DNA of 64,000 bases from Streptomyces sp. NBC_00154. Its GTDB lineage: Bacteria > Actinomycetota > Actinomycetes > Streptomycetales > Streptomycetaceae. A program made the translations under genes and the position numbers. The DNA is taken from contig NZ_JAPEMI010000001.1 of NCBI RefSeq assembly GCF_026342835.1, positions 7,632,501-7,696,500 of the forward strand. The letters are read 5' to 3'. The notes below the pieces were generated by a model. That model did not search any database and was not told where the DNA came from. It saw nothing but the letters and a program-made list of their open reading frames with translations. Below, piece after piece: positions 26,260 through 33,711 of the stretch (position 1 is its first letter; each line of letters starts with the position of its first letter).

Positions 26260-28509
26260 GTGACCAGCAGCGGAGTCGAAGAGCACCGCCGTCGAGACCG
26301 GTCCGCTCACAGTCAGGGCGCGGATCTTGCGGAGGCACTGCACACTGCTGTCCGCAAGACGATGCAGTGGGTTGACGCGGCGGCGGCCGCGGTCTATCTC
26401 CTGACCGAGGACGGCACCGAGCTCCGGGCGGCGATGATCGTAGGCGGTGCGCCGTCCCTGTTCACCCTTCCGGCACGGATGCCCCTCAAGTCGGCGTGCG
26501 CGACAGCGCGTGCTCTGGCTTCGGGGACAACAGCGCTCCTGGCCGATCCCGACCCCGCACCGACGCAGCAGCAGTACGCCCGGCCCTACCCGTACGCCAC
26601 GCTTGCGGCCCCGGTCCTTGCCGTCGGCCGGCGTTTCGGTGCCCTGACTGTCCTGCGGCCGGAGACCTGCGGCGACTACCGAGGGGCAGACCATACGGTC
26701 GTGCAGGACATCGCGGCCGAACTCGCCGAGGTCCTCGCAGCGCTCGCAGAGAGTGGCGTCACGATCGCCCCCGGGCCCACGCCGGCCCTGGTGCCGGCGA
26801 GGTTCGATGCGGATACAAACGCCGACACCCCGGGCTGGGGAGTGTCCGGCGTTCCCGGCTCCTCGGGCGTCAGCCTGATGTATCCACTGCGGCGGCTCTC
26901 CGACCTGCTGAACCAGGCCACCACCACGGGCGACATCGTCACAACGGCCCAGGAGTGCATCATGTCGCCGTTGCATGCCGACGCCCTGGTCCTGGCATCG
27001 GCCGGCGAGAACCGCCTGTGGGTCCTGGGGCACAGCGGTAGGTCGTCAGGAATGGTCCGAAACGTCCACGGCACCCCCCTCACCGCCCCCACGCCCGCGG
27101 CACAGGCTGCCCAGGGACGCCCGCTGTTCATCTCCGCAGGCCACCCGTCGGCTGCCCACCCCGACTGGTACGAGGACTCGCCACGAGCCGAGGCCTTCCT
27201 GCCTCTCATCGCCAGCAGCCAGACCACCGACCTGGCTTTCATGGGACACAAGAACGTCGTCGGCGTCTGCTGCCTGTCGTTCCCGGGCCCGCGCGACTTC
27301 CCGCCGGGGGAGAGAGCCACCCTGAGCATGATGGCGGCCCTGCTGGGCGCGGCGGTGCAGCGCGTAGGACTGAGCGAGAAGCAGCACCAGACAGCCGAAT
27401 GCCTTCAACGGCGGCTCCTGCCCTCAACACTGCCCGAGCTGCCCCGACTGACCACGGCGGCGCGGTACCGGCCCGCCACTGTCACGGCGAAAGTGGGCGG
27501 CGACTGGTACGACGTGATCAGACTGACGGACGAGCGGATGGTGCTGGTCGTCGGCGACGTGGAAGGACACGCCGTGGAGAGCGCCGCCGTCATGGGCCAG
27601 GTACGCACCGCGGTGGCCGCCTACGCGATCGAAGGACACCGGCCCGCCACGGTGATCGACCGGACCGCGCGGCTGCTCACCGCGCTACGCACGGAATTGC
27701 TCGTGACCTGCTGCGTCCTCGCGCTGGACACGGCCGACGGCACCACGGAGGTGGCTCTGGCCGGACATCCGGAGCCGCTGGTGCTCCGGCCCGACGCCAG
27801 CACCGGCACGCTCGGCGCACCCGCCAACGTCCCGCTCGGCGTCCCAGCGCCCGACGCCTACCGAGGGCGTGAGCACATCCTCCCGCCCGGGACGGTCCTG
27901 ATGCTGTACTCGAACGGCTTGATCGGCGGAAACGCCACCGACCCGGGATCCAGCGCCCAGGCACTCCTCGACTCCGGCAACCGCGCGGCCGGCACCGATC
28001 TCGAGCACCTGGCCGACCACCTCGTCGCCGAGGTCTCCAGCCCGCAGCAACGCCGCGACGACGCGGTGCTGCTCCTGGCCCGCTACGAGGACGCCGCCGG
28101 CGCGGGCGCGCCGCGAACGGCCAGCCTATGTATTCAGCGCCAGGACGTCCAAGGGGTCAAAGCGGTACGGAACTTCGTCAGCGACCGGTTGTGTGCCTGG
28201 GGGCTTACGGAGGTGTCGGACTCCCTGCAACTCATCGCCTCCGAGATCGTGACCAACGCGCTCATCCATGCGGGCAGCGACGTCGATGTCCGGCTGAGAG
28301 CGTTCGCGGATCATGTCCGGCTGGAAGTACGGGACTCCAACAGCAACCCGCCCGTTCCCTCGCCACTGGCGCTCGACGAGGAGGAGAACGCGGAAGCCGA
28401 ACACGGCCGCGGCCTCCTCATCGTGGAAGCCCTCGCCGGTGGGTGGCACAGCTTCCCCAATGGCCGGGGCAAGACGGTGTCACTGGACATGCCCATCCCG
28501 GCTGTCTGA
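26260..28509 (+). CDS. GAF-SpoIIE phosphatase-HATPase switch protein
   Basis: A 749-residue signalling protein starts at GTG 26260. Two GAF-like domains (about residues 20-165 and 205-370; LHTAVRKTMQWVDAAAAAVY) precede a PP2C/SpoIIE phosphatase domain (about 375-620) with metal-binding Asp in GGDWYDVIRL and GDVEGHAVESAAVMG, and RRDDAVLLLARY. The C-terminal about 125 residues are an RsbW-type anti-sigma kinase: N box IASEIVTNALIHAGS, then EVRDSNSNPP and HGRGLLIVEALAGGW. One protein may thus both phosphorylate and dephosphorylate an anti-anti-sigma factor in response to a GAF signal. No such partner gene is adjacent. It follows the nitrilase terminator. Confidence 0.93.
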   Translation: MTSSGVEEHRRRDRSAHSQGADLAEALHTAVRKTMQWVDAAAAAVYLLTEDGTELRAAMIVGGAPSLFTLPARMPLKSACATARALASGTTALLADPDPAPTQQQYARPYPYATLAAPVLAVGRRFGALTVLRPETCGDYRGADHTVVQDIAAELAEVLAALAESGVTIAPGPTPALVPARFDADTNADTPGWGVSGVPGSSGVSLMYPLRRLSDLLNQATTTGDIVTTAQECIMSPLHADALVLASAGENRLWVLGHSGRSSGMVRNVHGTPLTAPTPAAQAAQGRPLFISAGHPSAAHPDWYEDSPRAEAFLPLIASSQTTDLAFMGHKNVVGVCCLSFPGPRDFPPGERATLSMMAALLGAAVQRVGLSEKQHQTAECLQRRLLPSTLPELPRLTTAARYRPATVTAKVGGDWYDVIRLTDERMVLVVGDVEGHAVESAAVMGQVRTAVAAYAIEGHRPATVIDRTARLLTALRTELLVTCCVLALDTADGTTEVALAGHPEPLVLRPDASTGTLGAPANVPLGVPAPDAYRGREHILPPGTVLMLYSNGLIGGNATDPGSSAQALLDSGNRAAGTDLEHLADHLVAEVSSPQQRRDDAVLLLARYEDAAGAGAPRTASLCIQRQDVQGVKAVRNFVSDRLCAWGLTEVSDSLQLIASEIVTNALIHAGSDVDVRLRAFADHVRLEVRDSNSNPPVPSPLALDEEENAEAEHGRGLLIVEALAGGWHSFPNGRGKTVSLDMPIPAV

Positions 28510-29002
28510 GCCGCGATCATGCTCTCGCTCCGCCCGTGAAACCGCCCGACACGACACACGGCTCCTCGCTTTTGGTGCGTGGCGGAAGGTATGTCAGAGG
28601 GGCAGGGGAGCTGCCAGCAGTGCGTGGGCGGCAGCGGCGTCCCCGGTGATCCAGTCCGCGCTCGCGGCCCGGCGCGTCTAGAGGGTGATCAGAAGGTCTG
28701 CGGCGCGGGCCTCGACTTCGGCCGCTGCGAACCCCGATCCGACCGGCCGGGGCCGCGGGACACGGCCGGGCTGGACCAGCTAGCTGTGTCCGGTGTCGGT
28801 CGTGCGCAAGACCATCGGTGCATGCAGCGCCCGCTGCTCACTGCGGCTCCAGACGATGGCCACCACTGGTCGACGCCATCAGATTGAGGCTGGATCGCGA
28901 CGCCCGAGTCGTGCGGCTCGTGATCCATGCCCCGAACACGCCTGTGGTGTGCGCTCCCGCGGGAGTGGCGCCACAGGCATGTTCGCAACGTCAGGAGTGG
29001 TG
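28510..29002. other. Intergenic, no gene recognised
   Basis: About 490 bases between the SpoIIE protein and the convergent secreted protein. No coherent frame or strong hairpin was seen. Confidence 0.35.
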
Positions 29003-29704
29003 CTACTTCGTGGTGCCCCAGAGCTGGCCGGCGGGGACGTGGGACGGGTTGCCCATCAGCCTGTCGACCCGGATCTGGTTGGGAACCAGATGGCCGCCGT
29101 GCCCGTGACCGCCGTGCTGGAACGACGCGTGGTGCGTGAAGGTCATCGCATAGGGGTGGGCGAAGTTCCTGGTTGAGCCGCTGACCAGCGGGAAGTGGCC
29201 CTGGGAGGCCGTCGCAGGCGAGTCTGCGGTGTCGATGATCCAGACGGTCTTGGCCGACACACCGCACTTCTGCAGCGTGAGACCCTCGTCCTGGTACGCG
29301 GTGTGGGCGAGACCCGCGCACAGACCGGTGCTCTGGCCATGCGGCGCATACTCGACCTCCACCGCATGCAGGCTCCCGTAGTGCTTGTTCACCTCGGCGG
29401 ACACGAGGCCGTCCTTGTAGAAGTCCGACACCGCGCCCGCGCGGTGGCCGATGATGTCCCCGGCCGCACGGTACGTGCTGACGGGGTGCATCGCGGTGGG
29501 CTGTCCCACCCTCGCCAATCCTCGGTAGACGGTCTCAACCAGGTTGGGCTGCTCGGACGTCCCGAACTTGGCGCTGTAGATCTTGATGCAGCTCGCGCCG
29601 CACTCGGGCGTGGCCGCACTCGCGGACAGAGTCCCCACCGCACTGAGACCACCCGCAAGGGTCACCACTGCCGCAGCAGCCAGCACCTTGTTCTTGACAG
29701 ACAT
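29003..29704 (-). CDS. Secreted protein of unknown function with a His/Gly-rich segment
   Basis: From ATG 29704 (AAGGA upstream) the 233-residue product has a clear signal peptide: MSVKNKVLAAAAVVTLAGG, then SAVGTLSASAATPE. The mature part has four cysteines (CGASC, LCAGLAH, LQKCGVS) likely in disulfides. A C-terminal segment HHASFQHGGHGHGGH could bind metal. I do not recognise the family; the conserved-looking core is IIGHRAGAVSDFYKDGLVS and TVWIIDTADSPATASQGHF. Promoter-operator D, 177 bases upstream, faces this gene, linking an exported product to the same regulon as the nitrilase and tautomerase. Confidence 0.75.
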   Translation of the reverse strand: MSVKNKVLAAAAVVTLAGGLSAVGTLSASAATPECGASCIKIYSAKFGTSEQPNLVETVYRGLARVGQPTAMHPVSTYRAAGDIIGHRAGAVSDFYKDGLVSAEVNKHYGSLHAVEVEYAPHGQSTGLCAGLAHTAYQDEGLTLQKCGVSAKTVWIIDTADSPATASQGHFPLVSGSTRNFAHPYAMTFTHHASFQHGGHGHGGHLVPNQIRVDRLMGNPSHVPAGQLWGTTK

Positions 29705-29880
29705 AGATGATTCCTTCACTCGAGTCACAGCCGCACCGTGCGCACTGCTCGGACGGACGGGCCCACACCGGTCACCCGCGCTCGAGTAACCCGCTGCCGC
29801 AGCCGCCTCCGCTTCCGGCCCTGTCGCCTCCCGGCGACCGGCCGACTAAATAGGCGAAATGCCAAAAAACGCACCTCATC

Positions 29881-29917
29881 CACTTAAGAGCATATGCTCC
29901 TAAGTGTGGGACGGCAA
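29881..29917 (-). promoter_or_regulatory. Promoter-operator D, the most complete palindrome (faces the secreted protein)
   Basis: 29881-29906 is a 26-bp palindrome with a single mismatched pair: arms CACTTA and TAAGTG around the core GAGCATATGCTC (29888-29899). On the minus strand TTGCCG (29917-29912) and TATGCT (29894-29889) are 17 bases apart. No comparable -35 is seen on the plus strand, so transcription should run toward 29704. This copy defines the full operator consensus. Confidence 0.75.
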
Positions 29918-30141
29918 CCCCCTGTCGCCAGCCACCGCCCGGCATGCCGGCGGCGGCCGCCGCGGCGATCGCGGCCCCGGCGGCCGTGCTGCAGGGGGAG
30001 CGGGCGACAGTCAACGCCTCACGCGGGGCCGGACTTTGCGCGCGACGGCCCGCCGACCATCCGGCGCGCCACGAGTGCAGGCTCGTCTGGTGGCGGAAGG
30101 GGGGCGCCTGAACGGCCCCTCCGCGCGGGAAGGCTCCACGC

Positions 30142-30175
30142 TTGCCATCCGCACACGTATGAGCATATGCTCGTA
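30142..30175 (+). promoter_or_regulatory. Promoter-operator E (faces the second tautomerase)
   Basis: TTGCCA (30142-30147) and TATGCT (30166-30171) are 18 bases apart. The -10 lies in the perfect palindrome GAGCATATGCTC (30161-30172), followed by GTAAATG. The tautomerase ATG lies 119 bases after the site. Confidence 0.72.
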
Positions 30176-30293
30176 AATGTCAACGGGATCCACCGGGCCA
30201 GCACGTCGCCGTGCGCCCAGGGGCCCTGGCACGCGAGTGGCGCCGAACCGCCACTCCGTGCGAGCCGCAGAAACAGAGCAAGGAGGTCGGGCC

Positions 30294-30788
30294 ATGCCCA
30301 TGCTCGATGTGTACATACCCGAAGGTGCGCTGGAGGCCGACGCCGAAGCCGCGCTGCTGAACCGCATCACCGAGATCCTCATCGGCTACGAGGGATTCGA
30401 CCCCGCCGATCCCGGGACCCAGGCCATTTCGTGGGCTTTCCTGCACCGTCCGGCCGCCCTCTACGTGGGAGGAAAACCCGCCGACGTGCCCCGCTACCGG
30501 GTGATCGCCTCGGTCCCGGAAGGACAGCTCGACCGGCAGGCCCGGGAGGCCGTGGTCGCCGAGGTCACCGAAGCGATCCTCGACGCCGAGAACGGAATGT
30601 GGCCGCGCGACCCCCGGCGCGTGTGGGTGTTCCCCGCCGAGATCCCCGAGGGCTACTGGGGCGGCGCCGGCCGCATCGTGCCATTGGCCGACATTCTCAC
30701 CCTCACCGGCATCGATATCACGCAGGCCCGCGAGCTTGCCGCCCAGCGCATCACCGCGAGCCGGACCGAGCGCATCACTCCCTCGTGA
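30294..30788 (+). CDS. Tautomerase-family protein
   Basis: This 164-residue protein begins MPMLDVYIPEGALEADAEAA, with catalytic Pro2. It continues LLNRITEILIGYEGFDPADP, ISWAFLHRPAALYVGGKPAD, VIASVPEGQLDRQAREAVVA and RRVWVFPAEIPEGYWGGAGR. It is longer than 4-oxalocrotonate tautomerase and looks like the two-unit tautomerase group. The reaction is probably a keto-enol shift or addition to an unsaturated acid. AAGGAGG precedes the start. It is distinct from the tautomerase at 17316, and its promoter carries operator E. Confidence 0.85.
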   Translation: MPMLDVYIPEGALEADAEAALLNRITEILIGYEGFDPADPGTQAISWAFLHRPAALYVGGKPADVPRYRVIASVPEGQLDRQAREAVVAEVTEAILDAENGMWPRDPRRVWVFPAEIPEGYWGGAGRIVPLADILTLTGIDITQARELAAQRITASRTERITPS

Positions 30789-30849
30789 CCGGCGCAATGA
30801 CAGCCCCGGCCCCGCGGCGCGACGGGGTAGGGCTCCGGCGATCCGACGG

Positions 30850-31002
30850 CGGCCGGAGCTCGTAGATCAGAACCTGGCAGCGGTCCGCAAGCTACCTCTG
30901 CACCAGGGCCTGTTCAATGAGGCCTACCGCACCCGCAACGTCTACGACCCCACGCCTCGCGGCCTCGACCTCTACGAGTACGGTCACGGTCCCGGCTTCT
31001 GA
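30850..31002 (+). pseudogene. C-terminal scrap of an unidentified protein
   Basis: A plus-strand frame reads QNLAAVRKLPLHQGLFNEAY then RTRNVYDPTPRGLDLYEYGH and stops. The composition looks like real protein, but there is no start, no ribosome site and no recognised domain. It is probably the tail of a lost gene. Confidence 0.3.
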
Positions 31003-31394
31003 CTCATCGGGCGTGCGTAGACGATCAGCGCGGCGTTCTGCGCTGCTACACAGCCCACTCCACTCCCAACCCGAAGGCGCGCAGGCGTGGCCGGGAGACC
31101 GCACGCAGAGCCCAGTCGGCAGCCCGGTGACGGTCGCGCCGGGCGGGCTCCTCCTGGAGGCGACCCACGACACCGAGACCGCCACCACCGCCCTGCGCAT
31201 TCACGCCGTGCCCAGCTGCCCCGTCCCACCCGCACGTCCCCATCGTCGCGAGCGATCAGGACGTGCTCAAGAAGGTAGGGCCGCCTGAACACCCCACAAG
31301 GACGGCCGCCGGGCGCGGTCACAGCTTCCGTGGCAGGAACCGAATCAATGGCGATGTCGTCGAAGGGGCAATTGAGCTGCTGAAAGGCCTAGCC
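31003..31394. other. Intergenic, no gene recognised
   Basis: About 390 bases. One frame contains VTVAPGGLLLEATHDTETAT, but it has no bounded start or stop with coherent flanks. Confidence 0.3.
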
Positions 31395-31856
31395 GTGACG
31401 AAATCCAGCATGTACCTGCTCGCCGCATCCGCTGCGCTTGCCCTCGCCGTGGTCGGCTGCGACGCAGGGTCCATACCGGCCACCGCCGGAGGCGGTGTCC
31501 AGGCCAAGGCAGCCCGATGGTCCGAACCGAATCGGTATTCTTTCCGGCTTCTTTCCGAATCCGGAGAGCGGGGCGGCCTTGGGGAGTACCGGATCACCGT
31601 GGGAAACGGGAAGGTCGTCAAAGCGATCGGCCTCGACGAGCCGGCCCGGCGCACGGTCGAGGAGAATCTGCAGGATGTCCCGACGCTTGGCGGTCTCCTC
31701 ACTGATGTCCAGAAGGCCCGTGCAGGCCAGGCTGAAGTCGCGGAGGCGGTATTTGCCGCAGATGGACACCCCACTGAGATTCACATCGACTGGCTGGAGA
31801 ATGCCATCGATGACGAGGCCGACTACCTCATCACCGAATACCGCGAACTCCCCTGA
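31395..31856 (+). CDS. Lipoprotein, DUF6174-like
   Basis: From GTG 31395 the 153-residue product begins VTKSSMYLLAASAALALAV, then VGCDAGS, a lipobox with the lipidated Cys near residue 22. The mature part reads WSEPNRYSFRLLSESGERG, YRITVGNGKVVKAIGLDEPA and EIHIDWLENAIDDEADYLIT. This matches a family of small actinobacterial lipoproteins annotated as DUF6174, with no known function. It should be anchored on the outer face of the membrane. It has no close co-directional partner. Confidence 0.75.
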   Translation: MTKSSMYLLAASAALALAVVGCDAGSIPATAGGGVQAKAARWSEPNRYSFRLLSESGERGGLGEYRITVGNGKVVKAIGLDEPARRTVEENLQDVPTLGGLLTDVQKARAGQAEVAEAVFAADGHPTEIHIDWLENAIDDEADYLITEYRELP

Positions 31857-32063
31857 TCGGCGCGGCAGGCGGGGGCAGCCCCGGCCATGAGCGCGAGACC
31901 CAACAGCGGGCCCAGAACCCGCACAGGTCTGCGTCTGCGCGGGCCTCACAGGCTGGTGCCGGGCCCGAAAATCTTGTACGGATGTCAGTGGCGGCGGTCA
32001 CACTTGATCCATGACGCTTCGGCACCGCTGCTGCTGGTCCCCTCCGGATCAGCGATCAACCCC

Positions 32064-33050
32064 ATGGTGTTGGACCGGCCGATGCTCCTGCCCGTCCTCG
32101 ACACCAACGCGCTGCTGGTCGAAGCCTGCTCTCTGGTCAAGCACGCTGGCCGACAGGACCGGGTCACCGCGCTGGCCGCTACCGGCCGCGCCACCCCGTA
32201 CGTCGCCGCGCACGTTCCCGGCGAGGTCGACGAACACCTGGCCAAGATGGCCGCCCACTTCGAGGTGCCGGAACGGCAGGCGCGCCGCGTGCTCGACCAG
32301 CAGGTCCTGCCCGCCCTTCGAGTGGTCGACCTGGAGATCCGCGACCACCTGTCCCCGCAGACCCGGCACATCCTGCGCATCGACCGGGAGATGCCGCTGA
32401 AGTACCGGGGTGACCCGGACGACGCGCCCACGATGGCGCTCGCGGAGTTCCTGGGGCCATGCGTCATCGTCACCCAGGACAGCGTCTTCTCCCGCTTCGG
32501 GTTCGCCGTCATCGAATGGATCCCCGTCGCCCAGAGCCTGTTGCGTTTGGCAGGCCTAGAGGCCACAGCCGCGAACGCGCTGGTCTTCATCGACCTGGCA
32601 CTCCGGCTGTTCGGCGCGGGCGCTCACCGCCTGGTCGTCCTCGCCGCGCGCAATCCGCTGCCTACGACGGCCGCCGTGGCCGGGCTGCTGTGGTGGTGCT
32701 ACCGCCGGGGGTACTTGGCCCGCGACAACTGGCGGCGGCGCCTGTCGCGGGTGGGGGAGGCGACAGTGCCACTGCTGGAGCTGGGCAGCGCCGCGATGAC
32801 CGAGCACCAGAGGCTCAGCGACTCGCTCCTGGTGGTGGAGCCCCCGGCCTACCCCACCAGCGAGCAGCTGGCCGCCCGGCACCTCGCGCGCTGCGGCCGG
32901 CCCCTGACCCCCAGCGAGCTGTGCGACGCGCTCGCCCGCCGCGGCCACACGGTCTCCGCCGAGCGGCTGAAGCGGGACATGCTCGCCCACCGCGCGTTCG
33001 TCCGCGCCCCCGGCGACCTGTTCACCATCGGCCGCCCGGCGCAGGGATAA
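32064..33050 (+). CDS. PIN-domain protein with a C-terminal helical/winged extension
   Basis: The start is uncertain: ATG 32064 (MVLDRPMLLPVLDTNALLVE) puts the first PIN Asp near residue 12, as usual, though the frame is open from 31887. PIN nuclease acids are D in VLDTNALL, DPDD near residue 115, and VTQD. Beyond about residue 150 comes a hydrophobic segment (LPTTAAVAGLLWWCYRRGYL) and a C-terminal part SEQLAARHLARCGRPLTPSE, HTVSAERLKRDMLAHRAFV that looks like a winged helix. PIN domains cleave RNA and are often toxins, but no antitoxin gene is adjacent and the length (328) exceeds VapC. Its role could be defence or tRNA cleavage. Confidence 0.7.
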   Translation: MVLDRPMLLPVLDTNALLVEACSLVKHAGRQDRVTALAATGRATPYVAAHVPGEVDEHLAKMAAHFEVPERQARRVLDQQVLPALRVVDLEIRDHLSPQTRHILRIDREMPLKYRGDPDDAPTMALAEFLGPCVIVTQDSVFSRFGFAVIEWIPVAQSLLRLAGLEATAANALVFIDLALRLFGAGAHRLVVLAARNPLPTTAAVAGLLWWCYRRGYLARDNWRRRLSRVGEATVPLLELGSAAMTEHQRLSDSLLVVEPPAYPTSEQLAARHLARCGRPLTPSELCDALARRGHTVSAERLKRDMLAHRAFVRAPGDLFTIGRPAQG

Positions 33051-33130
33051 CGCGATGGCACCCGCAGGTACGGCCTGCTGCCCGTGGGGTCAGGCAGCCA
33101 GGACGTCCCGCAACTCCCGTACGGGCGCTT

Positions 33131-33571
33131 GTGGTGGTGCTGCTGACGTGCTGCGGATGCTGGGGTGCGTACCGGATAGACACAGTCCGGCAGATGGCAC
33201 AGGTGATCACGCCAGAGGATGCGGACAGCCGGTCGTACGTGCGCAGGGCGATGAAGCGGTTGGCGGAGCTGGGTCTGGCGGAGACGAGCGGCCGGGACGG
33301 CAAGCACCCTATTTGGAACCTGACCGTGCAGGGGCAGAAGGCTCTGGCCGAAGCGCTGGGCCGCACTGCTGTTCATGCCCAGGCTCCGCCGCGCGAGCGA
33401 GCCGAGCATCTCTGCCGTGAATGCCTCAAGCGAGGACGGACCTCGCACATCTCCTCAGGGGTCACACCTGATACAAGCTCACACGGTATCCGGCAGACGG
33501 CAGTTGGGGTACCTAACGAAGCTCTACTAGTAACTCGTAATTTAGGAATTATTATTGACACGCGCCGGTAA
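33131..33571 (+). CDS. Winged-helix protein resembling replication-relaxation proteins, probably partial
   Basis: The frame from GTG 33131 gives 146 residues: YRIDTVRQMAQVITPEDADS, SYVRRAMKRLAELGLAETSG and HPIWNLTVQGQKALAEALG. This is a winged helix like the N-terminus of replication-relaxation/plasmid transfer regulators. The remainder is Arg-rich and ends in an AT-rich tail (LVTRNLGIIIDTRR) that does not look native. It may be the surviving end of a longer gene. Confidence in the family is modest. Confidence 0.45.
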   Translation: MVVLLTCCGCWGAYRIDTVRQMAQVITPEDADSRSYVRRAMKRLAELGLAETSGRDGKHPIWNLTVQGQKALAEALGRTAVHAQAPPRERAEHLCRECLKRGRTSHISSGVTPDTSSHGIRQTAVGVPNEALLVTRNLGIIIDTRR

Positions 33572-33711
33572 CCGCTGCAAGATCCTGGAAACCGACCGCA
33601 GGCGCGCGGGGATTGACTGGTCCGAAGGCCGACCGCCGCACCCTCCACGAGGGAGCGGTACCTCAGACTCACGACCAGGACGGGTTGGCACGCCTGATCG
33701 AAGGATCCGAT

